Shown: positions 44,899 to 54,215, counted from the stretch's first letter. The stretch is 64,000 nt of DNA from Hyphomicrobiales bacterium (GCA_026981645.1 JALSII010000044.1:86532-150531), one strand, 5' to 3'. The notes: generated by a model not told the origin, from the sequence alone. Program-made: numbers and translations.

Positions 44899-46226
44899 CA
44901 CTCAAGCGAATTCAGAACATCTCCGATGGTTGCAACAATTTCGTCAATGTCCCCTCTGGACACAATCAATGGCGGGGAGAGGGCGATAATGTCCCCGGTG
45001 GTGCGGATGAGCAGGCCGGCTTCAAAGGCCTTTACAAAGGCTGAGAACGCGCGTTTTGTCGGCTCCCCGGCAATGGGATCAAGCTCAATGGCCCCGATAA
45101 GACCGATATTGCGCACGTCGATGACGTGGCGCGCACCGGACAGGGAATGCAGGGCATCCTCCCAATAGGGCGCCATCTCGGCAGCCCGGGTCAAAAGCCC
45201 GTCCTCTTTGTAGGTTTCAAGCGTGCCCAGCGCCGCCGCCGCCGCCATCGGGTTGCCCGAATAGGTATAGCCGTGCATGAACTCTATAAGATGCTCGGGC
45301 CCGGTCATGAAAGCGTCATGAATTTCACTTTTCACGAACACCGCGCCCATGGGAATAACCCCGTTGGTAAGCCCCTTGGCGGTGACCATGATGTCAGGAA
45401 TTATGCCGTAATAGTCCGAGGCAAAGGGCGTGCCCAGACGGCCATAACCGGTGATAACCTCGTCAAATATCAGCAGAATGCCGTATTTTGTACAGATGTC
45501 GCGCAGCTTTTGCAGATAACCCTTTGGCGGAATGAGCACTCCGGTTGAGCCTGCAACCGGCTCCACAATAACCGCAGCAATGGTTGAGGCGTCATGCAGC
45601 CCCACAATGCGCTCCAGCTCGTTCGCCAACTCGGCCCCGTGCTCGGGCTCACCCCGGGTAAAGGCGTTTTTGTCAATCAGGTGGGTGTGGGGCAGATGAT
45701 CGACTCCGGTCAGCAGGGTGCCGAACATTTTGCGGTTGGGCACGATACCCCCCACCGAAATGCCGCCAAAATTCACCCCGTGATAGCCCCGTTCGCGCCC
45801 GATGAGCCGGAAGCGCGACCCCTCGCCTTTCACCCGGTGGTAGGCCAGCGCAATCTTGAGCGCGGTTTCAACGCTTTCCGAACCCGAATTGGTGAAAAAC
45901 ACATGGTCCATGCCCTCAGGGGCGATATCGACCAGCCGGTTGGCCAGCTCAAAAACCTTGGGGTGCCCGATCTGGAAGGCGGGGGCATAATCAAGTTCTG
46001 CAGCCTGTTTCTGAATGGCTTCGGTAATTCTTGGACGGCAATGCCCCGCGTTGACGCACCACAGACCCGAGGTTGCATCAAGCACCTGGCGACCATCCGA
46101 GGTGGTGAAATGCATGTCCTTTGCCGCAACGAACATGCGCGGGTTTTTCTTGAATTGCCGGTTGGCCGAAAACGGCATCCAGAACGCGCTCAGATCGTTG
46201 GGGGTAACGCTTGTGGGGTTGGTCAT
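44898..46226 (-). CDS. Class III omega-amino acid:pyruvate aminotransferase
   Basis: This 442-residue PLP enzyme has ERGYHGVNFGGISVGG, the Asp-containing LLIFDEVITGYGRLG and the Schiff-base lysine in IMVTAKGLTNGVIPMGAV. It closely resembles beta-alanine:pyruvate transaminase. It would turn beta-alanine or beta-aminoisobutyrate into (methyl)malonate semialdehyde for MmsA. It starts the catabolic run 82 bases before mmsA and is divergent from the rutR-like gene, with a RutR-type operator between them. Confidence 0.92.
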   Translation of the reverse strand: MTNPTSVTPNDLSAFWMPFSANRQFKKNPRMFVAAKDMHFTTSDGRQVLDATSGLWCVNAGHCRPRITEAIQKQAAELDYAPAFQIGHPKVFELANRLVDIAPEGMDHVFFTNSGSESVETALKIALAYHRVKGEGSRFRLIGRERGYHGVNFGGISVGGIVPNRKMFGTLLTGVDHLPHTHLIDKNAFTRGEPEHGAELANELERIVGLHDASTIAAVIVEPVAGSTGVLIPPKGYLQKLRDICTKYGILLIFDEVITGYGRLGTPFASDYYGIIPDIMVTAKGLTNGVIPMGAVFVKSEIHDAFMTGPEHLIEFMHGYTYSGNPMAAAAALGTLETYKEDGLLTRAAEMAPYWEDALHSLSGARHVIDVRNIGLIGAIELDPIAGEPTKRAFSAFVKAFEAGLLIRTTGDIIALSPPLIVSRGDIDEIVATIGDVLNSLE

Positions 46227-46374
46227 GCTTCCTCCTCAAGAACCATATCAGGTGCCATTTTCAGGCAGGCCGGCTCACCGATGGTTCGCCCGTAAATTTG
46301 TTGATCTTGTTCCAAACCGATGTCGTTTATACCTTGCCACCTAAAGCGGGATTGGTGCAACTGGCGCAGGATTT

Positions 46375-46390
46375 TTGACCAATTGATAAA
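46375..46390. promoter_or_regulatory. RutR-type operator 1
   Basis: TTGACCAATTGATAAA matches the left half of the RutR consensus TTGACCAnnTGGTCAA exactly, with a weaker right half. It lies between the divergent aminotransferase and rutR-like genes, 149 bases before the former and about 86 before the latter. The same sequence with matching flanks recurs in reverse at 49878-49893. Confidence 0.75.
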
Positions 46391-46475
46391 ATCTTACACC
46401 TACCCGTAGACCGATCAAGCAAAATGTGTAACCCGGCGCTATCGAAACCAGTCAAAACCGGGCATAGTGCCATCC

Positions 46476-47114
46476 ATGGACACTTCTACACATACAGGCC
46501 GGACCGAAACACGCATTCAGCGCGAAAAGCAGGACGCAATTCTGGAGGCGGCGCTCGAAGTATTTGCCTCAAACGGCTTTCGTGGCTCGACCATCGACCA
46601 GATTGCCGAGGCCGCGGGCATGAGCAAACCCAATCTGCTATATTATTTTTCCTCCAAGGAAGATGTTCACAAAAAGCTTATTGAGCACCTGCTCGATGTC
46701 TGGCTGGCACCCTTGCGCCATATGAATGCCAGCGGCGACCCCATTACCGAGATTTGCTCCTATATCAGACGCAAACTGGAGATGAGCCGTGATATGCCGC
46801 GTGAAAGCCGCCTGTTCGCCAACGAGATTTTACAGGGTGCACCGCGTATTATCTCCATGATTGAGGGCGAGTTGAAAAGCCTTGTTGACGAAAAAGCCGC
46901 AATTATAAGGGGTTGGATGGACGAGGGAAAACTTGTGGAAGTTGACCCCTATCATCTTTTGTTTTCCATCTGGGCCACCACCCAGCATTACGCCGATTTT
47001 GATGTGCAGGTGCGCGCCATGCTGGGGCCTGACAAAGACGGCGAGGACCGGTTTGAGGATGCGGCCAAGTTTCTTGACCAGCTCTTTGTGCACGGGCTGA
47101 AGCCAGGCGACTAG
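46476..47114 (+). CDS. rutR: RutR-like TetR-family regulator of pyrimidine degradation
   Basis: The protein has about 212 residues. The helix-turn-helix is EVFASNGFRGSTIDQIAEAA then GMSKPNLLYYFSSKED. The ligand domain contains WLAPLRHMNASGDP and ISMIEGELKSLVDEKA, close to RutR, the uracil/thymine-responsive repressor of E. coli. GTG 46467 in the same frame is an alternative start. Operators upstream of both the aminotransferase and preT support control of the whole cluster. Ligand binding is expected to release DNA. Confidence 0.87.
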   Translation: MDTSTHTGRTETRIQREKQDAILEAALEVFASNGFRGSTIDQIAEAAGMSKPNLLYYFSSKEDVHKKLIEHLLDVWLAPLRHMNASGDPITEICSYIRRKLEMSRDMPRESRLFANEILQGAPRIISMIEGELKSLVDEKAAIIRGWMDEGKLVEVDPYHLLFSIWATTQHYADFDVQVRAMLGPDKDGEDRFEDAAKFLDQLFVHGLKPGD

Positions 47115-47156
47115 TTCCCCGTCATCGCGAGCGACCCCCAGCAACAGACCCCGAAC

Positions 47157-48473
47157 CTACTCAGCCGGTTCTTTTGCCGCTGCTGGATTGTTGGGATGCG
47201 TGGTCCAGTTGGCGTAATCCTTTTCCACCACTTTGCCGGTGCGTTCGTCGATAACACCCGGTTCCAGAGCCTCCATCACGATACAATCCTCAATGGGACA
47301 CACCAGCACACAGAGATTGCAGCCCACGCACTCATCATTCATCACTTCAAAGTGCCGTTTCCCGTCTTTTTGAGCCATGATGGCCTGATGGGAAGTGTCC
47401 TCGCAGGCAATGTGACAGCGCCCGCATTTGATGCACAGGTCCTGATTGATTTTTGCCTTGGTGATATGATTGAGGTTCAGATACTGCCAGTCGGAAACCT
47501 TTGGCACCGCCTTGCCCACAAACTGGTCGATTGACGTATATCCCTCCTCGTCCATCCAGTTGGAGAGGCCAGAAATCATTTCTTCGACTATTTTGAAGCC
47601 ATAGGTCATGACTGCTGTACACACCTGCACGTTGCCAGAACCAAGAGCCATGAATTCGGCAGCGTCGCGCCAGGTGGTGATCCCGCCAATGCCCGAAATG
47701 GGCAGGCCGGCGGTTTCAGGGTCGCGGGCGATTTCAGCCACCATATTGAGGGCAATGGGTTTTACCGCCGGGCCGCAATAACCCCCGTGGCTGCCCTTGC
47801 CGTCGATGGAGGGGTTTGGGGAAAAACTTTCAAGGTCCACCGAGACAATGGAGTTGATTGTATTGATGAGAGACACCGCATCGGCGCCTCCCTTGTGGGC
47901 GGCACGGGCCGGATAGCGGATGTCGGTGATATTGGGGGTCAGTTTGACGATGACCGGCATGGACGTATTGGCCTTGCACCAGCGCGTGACCATTTCGATA
48001 TATTCGGGCACCTGACCGACCGCCGAACCCATGCCGCGCTCGCTCATGCCGTGGGGGCAGCCGAAATTGAGTTCTATGCCATCGGCACCGGTTTCTTCGA
48101 CCACGGGAAGAATGGCTTTCCATGCGTCTTCCTCACACGGCACCATCAGCGAGACGACGACAGCCCGGTCGGGCCAGTCTTTCTTGATCTGCTTGATTTC
48201 ACGCAGGTTCACCTGCAACTCGCGATCGGTAATCAACTCGATATTGTTCATGCCAAGCAGGCGCCGGTCGCCGCCCCAGATGGCCCCATAACGGGGGCCG
48301 TTTACATTGACCACCGGGGGGCCATCCTCGCCAAGGGTTTTCCACATAACCCCGCCCCAGCCAGCCTTGAAGGCTCGCGTGACATTATAGGCCTTGTCGG
48401 TGGGGGGGGCGGATGCCAGCCAGAATGGGTTGGGTGATTTGATGCCAACAAAATTGTTTGTAAGATCAGCCAT
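47157..48473 (-). CDS. preA: NAD-dependent dihydropyrimidine dehydrogenase, PreA subunit
   Basis: This 438-residue FMN/iron-sulfur protein has a TIM-barrel start NNFVGIKSPNPFWLASAPPT, the active segment DGIELNFGCPHGMSERGMGS and two ferredoxin motifs, CIKCGRCHIACEDT and CVGCNLCVLVCPIEDC. It reduces uracil or thymine with electrons from PreT, the first step of the reductive pathway. The start shares one base with the preT stop. It converges with rutR. Confidence 0.95.
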   Translation of the reverse strand: MADLTNNFVGIKSPNPFWLASAPPTDKAYNVTRAFKAGWGGVMWKTLGEDGPPVVNVNGPRYGAIWGGDRRLLGMNNIELITDRELQVNLREIKQIKKDWPDRAVVVSLMVPCEEDAWKAILPVVEETGADGIELNFGCPHGMSERGMGSAVGQVPEYIEMVTRWCKANTSMPVIVKLTPNITDIRYPARAAHKGGADAVSLINTINSIVSVDLESFSPNPSIDGKGSHGGYCGPAVKPIALNMVAEIARDPETAGLPISGIGGITTWRDAAEFMALGSGNVQVCTAVMTYGFKIVEEMISGLSNWMDEEGYTSIDQFVGKAVPKVSDWQYLNLNHITKAKINQDLCIKCGRCHIACEDTSHQAIMAQKDGKRHFEVMNDECVGCNLCVLVCPIEDCIVMEALEPGVIDERTGKVVEKDYANWTTHPNNPAAAKEPAE

Positions 48474-49822
48474 TATCTTGTCTCCCCCATAAGCGCCCCG
48501 TGGATGCTCTCCGCTGCATCGCGCCCCTGCGCCACTGCGGTTACGGTCAAATCGTCACCCCCGGCAACACAATCGCCCCCGGCCCAGATCCCTTGGCGCG
48601 AGGTTTTGCCATTTTCATCCACTTCAATGCGCCCCCCCACAAGTTCCAGCCCCTGAGCATGATGGGTGTCCAGTTTCTGGCCAATGGCCTTGAAAATCTG
48701 GTCGGCCGGAAGGGTTGCGGTGTGGCCCATGCCCTTGAGCCTGCCATCAACCATCTCGGTATATTCAAGTTCCAACCCGGTAACTTTGCCCTCCGCCGTC
48801 AAAACCTTTTTTGGTTGCAGCCAGTGGCGCACCACTACACCCTTTGTAGTCGCCAGGTTTTGCTCAAATTCCGATGCGTTCATTTCCTCATGCCCGCGCC
48901 GGTAGCAGATGGTGACCTCTTCGGCCCCCAGAAGCTTGGCCTGAACGGCAGCATCAATGGCGGTCATACCCCCCCCAATGACTATGATCCGGCGGCCGAT
49001 TTCGATTTTGGAAAGGTCGTCGGTCTGGCGCAAATCGGCAATGAAATCCACCGCGTCCGCGACCCCTTGTGCATCTTCCCCTTCGGCGCGCAGGGCGTTT
49101 ACGCCTCCCATGCCAACGCCGACAAAAACCGCGTCATATTTTTTCTTGAGGTCATCAAGGGAAAAGTCCCGCCCCAATGCCTGCCCCAGTTCAATTTTTA
49201 TGCCGCCGATGGCAGTGACATATTCAAGTTCGGCCTGCGCAAAGCCGTCAACCGTCTTGTAGGAAGCAATGCCATATTCATTCAGCCCGCCCGCCTTGTC
49301 CCGCGCATCAAAGATGGTCACGTCATGGCCGTGCGTGGAGAGACGATGGGCACAGGCGATGCCTGCGGGCCCGGCGCCAACAACGGCAATTCTCTTGCCG
49401 GTGTCAGTTGCGCGCGTGAAAAACTGCGCGTTTCTCTCCATGGCCATATCGGTCGCATAGCGTTGCAGATGGCCGATTTTTACGGGTTTTCCCTCGGCCT
49501 CCTCGCGCACGCACACCTCCTCGCAAAGAGTCTCCGTCGGGCAGACGCGGGCGCACATGCCCCCCAGAATATTCTGGTTGAAAATGGTTTTTGCCGCACC
49601 CAACACGTTTCCAGTGGAAATTTCACGGATAAACAAGGGAATATCAATTTCAGTCGGGCAGGCTTCCTGACAGGGCGCATCATGGCAGAAATAGCAACGC
49701 TCAGCCTCCACAAGCGCCTCGTGCCTATCAAGGGGGGGATGCAGGTCAGCAAAGTTTTTTTCCAGCTGCGAGGGCGGCAATCGCCCTGAACTTATCCCTT
49801 CCTTGAGAATATTTTCACCCAT
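48473..49822 (-). CDS. preT: NAD-dependent dihydropyrimidine dehydrogenase, PreT subunit
   Basis: From ATG 49822 (GGAG eight bases upstream) the protein is 449 residues. An N-terminal double iron-sulfur region has CYFCHDAPCQEACPTEID and CARVCPTETLCEEVC. FAD is bound at VVGAGPAGIACAHRL and NAD at VIGGGMTAIDAAVQAKL. This glutamate-synthase-small-subunit-like flavoprotein passes electrons from NADH to PreA. The operator at 49878-49893 lies 56 bases upstream. Confidence 0.95.
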   Translation of the reverse strand: MGENILKEGISSGRLPPSQLEKNFADLHPPLDRHEALVEAERCYFCHDAPCQEACPTEIDIPLFIREISTGNVLGAAKTIFNQNILGGMCARVCPTETLCEEVCVREEAEGKPVKIGHLQRYATDMAMERNAQFFTRATDTGKRIAVVGAGPAGIACAHRLSTHGHDVTIFDARDKAGGLNEYGIASYKTVDGFAQAELEYVTAIGGIKIELGQALGRDFSLDDLKKKYDAVFVGVGMGGVNALRAEGEDAQGVADAVDFIADLRQTDDLSKIEIGRRIIVIGGGMTAIDAAVQAKLLGAEEVTICYRRGHEEMNASEFEQNLATTKGVVVRHWLQPKKVLTAEGKVTGLELEYTEMVDGRLKGMGHTATLPADQIFKAIGQKLDTHHAQGLELVGGRIEVDENGKTSRQGIWAGGDCVAGGDDLTVTAVAQGRDAAESIHGALMGETR

Positions 49823-49877
49823 TTTCTCAACTCCACCATGATGGATTACACATGGCAGGCTAGCGCAGGACAAAAAT

Positions 49878-49893
49878 TTTATCAATTGGTCAA
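49878..49893. promoter_or_regulatory. RutR-type operator 2, upstream of preT
   Basis: On the minus strand this reads TTGACCAATTGATAAA, identical to operator 1. The match extends to 22 bases with the flanking A and T. It is placed where a repressor would block the preTA promoter. Confidence 0.75.
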
Positions 49894-50020
49894 AAATTAT
49901 TTTGCAGATGCCGTAACAGGAAACTCAGAAGAACAGCCGACTTTTGGAGTAAGACAATGTTCATGACTCGAATATAGTTCCGGGGACTCCTCCTGCGGGG
50001 TTTTTCAGGGAGCCATGCGC

Positions 50021-50635
50021 ATGCGGGCAACTGCCTTTATCATCGGGCCACGTGATGGAAGTGGCACAGGCTTGATGGACCTGTGCCTGGGGATCGGGTT
50101 TGAAAGTGTCAGGCGGTTTTCCCAAATTGAAGAGGCCGAACAACAGGTGGCAAAAACGCCGGTGTGTTTTTTTGTTTTCACCGCAGACGTCGGTACCGAA
50201 AAACTGGGTTCCGTCTCCAAAGCCATTCGTTTCAGCCGCAACCGACAGGTGCGTTATGCGCCAATGGTCTGCTTTGCCGAAAGCCCGGGCAAACAACTGG
50301 TAGCTTTGTGCATCCAGGCCGGATTTGATGACATTCTCATCCCGCCATTTTCTGTCAAGCGGGTTGGCGAACGTCTTAAAGCCATGCTCGAGCAGCCCAT
50401 GACCTTTTATGAAACACCTGACTATATCGGACCGGACAGGCGCAAGCGGGCAGGACGAAAAACACCGCCCTCCTCTGCCCTGGAAAAAGGAAACGAATAT
50501 CGCCAAATTGATTTTGTCCGCAAAACAGGGGAAGGAATCTCCATTTTGCGTGAGGATTTTCGCCGAACCCCAAGCCTTCGGGCCGCTGAACGTGATGGTT
50601 CCGCATTCTTTTCCAGAGCCGCCGCGTCCGCCTGA
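50021..50635 (+). CDS. Receiver-like (Rec) domain protein
   Basis: This protein of about 204 residues resembles a response-regulator receiver fold in its first 130 residues. It has a beta-3 strand CFFVFTADVG with a possible Asp, and PPFSVKRVGERL where KPF is usual. It lacks the normal acidic pair after beta-1. The C-terminal tail has YIGPDRRKRAGRKTPP, seen in alphaproteobacterial stand-alone receivers. AGGGAG is better spaced for ATG 50021 than for 50015. A partner kinase or output was not seen. Confidence 0.68.
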   Translation: MRATAFIIGPRDGSGTGLMDLCLGIGFESVRRFSQIEEAEQQVAKTPVCFFVFTADVGTEKLGSVSKAIRFSRNRQVRYAPMVCFAESPGKQLVALCIQAGFDDILIPPFSVKRVGERLKAMLEQPMTFYETPDYIGPDRRKRAGRKTPPSSALEKGNEYRQIDFVRKTGEGISILREDFRRTPSLRAAERDGSAFFSRAAASA

Positions 50636-50779
50636 GAGGCAAAGTTTTGTCAGCGAAGCCTGGTGAACACAAGTCAGCCATTGACTTGCTGCCGGACCCA
50701 AACCAACAGTTGGAGACACTGGCTTCTGATTCTGGAAAATGTCTGAAACCGCCCTGCTTATTTTTCGAAAGTGACCCTC

Positions 50780-51976
50780 ATGCAGACGGGTAAAACACGC
50801 GCTGGCACTCTTGGCAGCGCTATTTTCAGCGCGCCCCAGAAACGCGTCTTTGTGATGTTTTTTCTTTATTCGCTCGCCCTTGGCGGGATTTTTCCCCGGC
50901 TGGGTGATTTGCAACTGAGCATGGGAATTGGTGAAGCGGCGCTGGGAGCGGCGCTTATCGGCATGGCCCTTGGAACACAAATTGCGTTTATATTCGTGGG
51001 GCCGGTACTGTTACGGTTCGGACACCGTGCAGTTCTTCTGGTCTGCATTCCGTTTCTGGCGCTGGTTGAGACTTTTGCCACGCTCTCTCCCTCTCCGGTG
51101 GTGCTGTTCCTGCTTTTGGCTATTGCCGGGCTGGCAGTGGGGGCCTTGGAGTTGGTGATAAACCTAGAGGCGGACCGAACGGAACACCTGCTGGGACGGC
51201 GCATCATGAACCGCGCCCATGCCTTCTGGAGTCTTGGTTTTTTTGCCGCTGGCATGGTTGGCGCCGTCGTCAAACAGGCCGGGATCGGTGCCTTTATACA
51301 CCTTGCGGTTATGGCAATTCTGGTATCCGTTCTTGTGATTACAGTGTTTTCTGACTACCGTCAGGCCCCCCCGCGCCCTGAAACCAGCGCTCCGGCACCC
51401 CGGTTTGTGCGTCCAACCCTATCTATTCTTGCCATCGTTGGTTTTACGCTTTCCGCCATGCTCCTTGAAGGGGCCAGCATTGACTGGTCGGTGATTTATA
51501 TGCGCGATGTTTTTGGCACGGCACCTTTTATCAACGGCATGGCTTTTGCGGTTGGTGCCCTGTCCATGGCGCTGACGCGGTTTTTTGCCGATGGTTTTAT
51601 CGACCGCCATGGAGCTAGCGCTGTTGCGCGTCTGCTGGTGCTGGTGCTTGGTGCAGGAGCCCTCCTGGTCACATTTGCACCCAACCCGGTTCTGGCAATT
51701 ATTGGCTTTGCTTTCATCGGCGCGGGAGGAAGCGTCATGTTTCCACTGGCCATATCGGCTGCCGCGCAAATGAAGGACCGCCCCGCCGCAACAAATGTTG
51801 CCGCATTGGCCCAGCTCTCGTTTATCACTTTTCTGGTTGCACCGCCTATTCTGGGGCTGGTGGCGGAGAATTTCGGCATTCGTGTTTCATTCGGACTGGG
51901 GCTGCCCATGGTTGTCTTGAGCTGGTTCCTGCTCTTTACGATTGCCCCGCAAAAAGCCAAAGTGGATACCCTTTAG
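50780..51976 (+). CDS. Major facilitator superfamily transporter
   Basis: This protein of about 398 residues has 12 predicted helices in two halves, with LRFGHRAVLLV after the second helix and FADGFIDRHGASAVARLL in the central part, in the style of MFS sugar or drug transporters of the YbjJ type. Start at ATG 50780 is favoured over GTG 50771. It stands next to mmcB on the plus strand. No nearby gene points to a substrate. Confidence 0.85.
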   Translation: MQTGKTRAGTLGSAIFSAPQKRVFVMFFLYSLALGGIFPRLGDLQLSMGIGEAALGAALIGMALGTQIAFIFVGPVLLRFGHRAVLLVCIPFLALVETFATLSPSPVVLFLLLAIAGLAVGALELVINLEADRTEHLLGRRIMNRAHAFWSLGFFAAGMVGAVVKQAGIGAFIHLAVMAILVSVLVITVFSDYRQAPPRPETSAPAPRFVRPTLSILAIVGFTLSAMLLEGASIDWSVIYMRDVFGTAPFINGMAFAVGALSMALTRFFADGFIDRHGASAVARLLVLVLGAGALLVTFAPNPVLAIIGFAFIGAGGSVMFPLAISAAAQMKDRPAATNVAALAQLSFITFLVAPPILGLVAENFGIRVSFGLGLPMVVLSWFLLFTIAPQKAKVDTL

Positions 51977-51996
51977 CCAATATGAGAGGGCGCCCG

Positions 51997-52461
51997 ATGA
52001 GTGATCCAGCACCCATGGTTAGTGACGGACGCCAGTCAGAGACCGCGTTACAGACCCAGCGCGGGGTGATGCGCATGCTGCGCCAGCAGTTTGACTTATG
52101 CTGTTACGCCGAAGTATCGCTGGCCAGTGGCAGGCGCTGCGATGTGCTGGGGGTCGGGCGGCGCGGCGAAATCTGGATTGTCGAAATCAAGTCCAGCCTT
52201 GAGGATTTCCGCGTTGACAATAAGTGGCCGGAGTACAAGGACTTTTGCGACCGCTTCCTGTTTGCCAAGCCCCCCGAGCTTGATGCCGGTATTTTCCCCG
52301 ACACAGAAGGCTTGATAGTTGCCGATAGCCACGGAGCAGAAATTTTGCGCGCTGCCAGTAACCAGCCCCTGGCTGCTGCCCGGCGCAAGGCCATTATGCT
52401 CAGGCTGGCCCGAATGGGAGCCGACCGCATTCACGCGCTGATGGACCCGGGGCCGCTCTAG
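51997..52461 (+). CDS. mmcB: MmcB-family DNA repair protein
   Basis: This 154-residue protein has a PD-(D/E)XK-like core: CDVLGVGRRGEIWIVEIKSS gives D, E and K. WPEYKDFCDRFLFAKPPEL and GLIVADSHGAEILR complete the family pattern. MmcB is linked to mutagenic or mitomycin C damage repair in Caulobacter and is widespread in alphaproteobacteria. AGAGGG lies about seven bases before ATG 51997. An upstream ATG (51982) is less likely. Confidence 0.87.
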   Translation: MSDPAPMVSDGRQSETALQTQRGVMRMLRQQFDLCCYAEVSLASGRRCDVLGVGRRGEIWIVEIKSSLEDFRVDNKWPEYKDFCDRFLFAKPPELDAGIFPDTEGLIVADSHGAEILRAASNQPLAAARRKAIMLRLARMGADRIHALMDPGPL

Positions 52462-52496
52462 AAAACCCTTTCCCGCATCATTTCAAAATGGAGCTT

Positions 52497-54098
52497 TCAG
52501 GATACTGACCCCAGGTCAGCAAGCGTTTTTTGCAATTCACGCATGATCTTCAGGCGCTGCGCATCACTTTTTGCACCCGCAAGCCTCTGGCCCAGCTTTA
52601 TGGAAAAGTCCGCATATTCATTGTTCCAGTCGTTGCAAAGCTGGGCGGGGTCGATACGCGGGGTTTTTGGCTGCGAACGTGCGCCGATGCCGCTTGAAAG
52701 CAGCTCAAACGCATCGTCCAGCATGGGAGCAATGATTTGGTCTGAACTCAGATTGAGCTTCATCAGGTCGCTGCGCATGGCCTGACGCGACTTGTCTTCC
52801 CCATGGGTCAGAAACAAAGCACCATGGGCGGGCAGGCGCTCGGCAACCCATTCGATGAGCTCGTTATGGTCGGCATGGGCCGAATAATTGCCAATGGTGC
52901 GGATTTGCGCCCGGACCGGATATTTCCCCCCGTGGATGCGCACTTCTTTTTTGCCAGACTGGATAATCTGGCCAAGGGTGCCCGGTGCCTGATAGCCGAC
53001 AAAAAGCACGGTGGCATCGGGCCGTACGATATTGTTGCGCAAATGATGCTTGATGCGCCCCGCGTCCGCCATGCCCGAGGCCGACATGATGATAGCGCCG
53101 CCCCTTATGTTGTTGATGTCCTTGGACTCCTGCACCGATTCCACAATGCGAAAACGCTTGTCATTGAATAATTCATCGGCGGAAAGCTGCACGTCCTCGA
53201 ACATGGCGGCGTTTTCCTTGTAAACCCTGGTTACCCGGCTGGCCAGCGGAGAGTCCAGAAACACCCGCGTGGGGTTGATTTCGCCGGACTTGATCAGGGT
53301 ACCGATATCGTGCAGCAACTCCTGGGAACGCTCCACCGCAAAAGCGGGGATAACCAGATTGCCACCGCGTTCAAGGGCCGCGGCGATTTCAATGCGCAAG
53401 GCCTCGCGGCGCTGCTCAAGCGTATAATCATCGCGGTTGCGCCCACCATAGGTGCTTTCGCAAAGGATGTAGTCAAATCCGGCCGGCGCGTCGGGTTCTT
53501 TATAGAACACTTTTTCATCCGGGCCGATATCCCCGGAAAACAAAAGACGAATCGTCTTGTCATCCCGATCCTGCACTTCAACTTCAATGGAGGCCGAACC
53601 AAGAATATGCCCGGCATTCCAGTAGCGCACCCGGATGCCGGGCCCCGGTTCAATCCACTCCTGATAGGGGTGCCCGACCCTGTGGGCCAGCGCCTCTGTC
53701 GCGTCTTCTCGTGTATAAAGAGGCTTAAGGGGGGCCTCTCCACGCCGGGCGCGATAGCGGTTTGTGCGCTCAGTCTCGCTTTCCTGAATACCGGCGCCAT
53801 CGGCCAGCAGATATTCAATCAGCCCCGCCGTGGGTACGGTGGAGTGTATGGGGCCTTCAAACCCTTCCCGGTACAGCCGCGGAATAAGCCCCGCATGGTC
53901 GATATGGGCATGGGTGAGCAACAAAAAATCAATGTGCTTTGCTACAAAGGGCTGCTCTTTGCGATTGAGTTCGCGCACGCTTTTGTTGCCCTGAAACAGG
54001 CCGTTATCAACCAGAAACTGGCCGCCAGGGTGCACAACGCGATAACACGAGCCGGTGACGGTGCCCGCCGCACCATGAAAATAGAGGGTAACAGTCAT
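52497..54098 (-). CDS. Metallo-beta-lactamase/beta-CASP exonuclease
   Basis: From ATG 54098 the protein is about 533 residues. The N-terminal hydrolase has LLTHAHIDHAGLIPRLYREG. The beta-CASP part has VIPAFAVERSQELLHDI and IIMSASGMADAGRIKHHL. The RMMBL C terminus has GNYSAHADHNELIEWV. This set defines RNA-processing nucleases of the CPSF73/YSH1-like class. The alpha-helical tail (about 460-533) is less conserved. A role in RNA maturation is likely, though DNA cannot be excluded. Confidence 0.88.
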   Translation of the reverse strand: MTVTLYFHGAAGTVTGSCYRVVHPGGQFLVDNGLFQGNKSVRELNRKEQPFVAKHIDFLLLTHAHIDHAGLIPRLYREGFEGPIHSTVPTAGLIEYLLADGAGIQESETERTNRYRARRGEAPLKPLYTREDATEALAHRVGHPYQEWIEPGPGIRVRYWNAGHILGSASIEVEVQDRDDKTIRLLFSGDIGPDEKVFYKEPDAPAGFDYILCESTYGGRNRDDYTLEQRREALRIEIAAALERGGNLVIPAFAVERSQELLHDIGTLIKSGEINPTRVFLDSPLASRVTRVYKENAAMFEDVQLSADELFNDKRFRIVESVQESKDINNIRGGAIIMSASGMADAGRIKHHLRNNIVRPDATVLFVGYQAPGTLGQIIQSGKKEVRIHGGKYPVRAQIRTIGNYSAHADHNELIEWVAERLPAHGALFLTHGEDKSRQAMRSDLMKLNLSSDQIIAPMLDDAFELLSSGIGARSQPKTPRIDPAQLCNDWNNEYADFSIKLGQRLAGAKSDAQRLKIMRELQKTLADLGSVS

Positions 54099-54185
54099 GG
54101 AGAAAGGGCCTTCCAACACCAACAGGAGCCAAATCTTTACCCCCTGCAAGCGATAAAACAAGTGCTTATTGGGGCACCCAAAAAG

Positions 54186-54215
54186 AAACGCGCCTTCCAC
54201 GGGGGAGGCGCGTTT
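54186..54215. terminator. Hairpin between the secreted-protein and beta-CASP genes
   Basis: AAACGCGCCT (54186-54195) and AGGCGCGTTT (54206-54215) form a ten-pair stem with a ten-base loop. It stands 28 bases after the stop of the minus-strand secreted-protein gene and before the beta-CASP gene, so it may end the former. Confidence 0.65.

Noticed and set aside
48500..49789. A 429-codon open frame opposite preT
   Set aside because: It mirrors the preT codons and has no motif or ribosome site. preT has clear iron-sulfur and FAD motifs.
49961..50980. A 339-codon minus-strand frame across the receiver-like and MFS gene starts
   Set aside because: It crosses two plausible plus-strand genes and their intergenic gap, and its protein has low-complexity basic stretches without family features.
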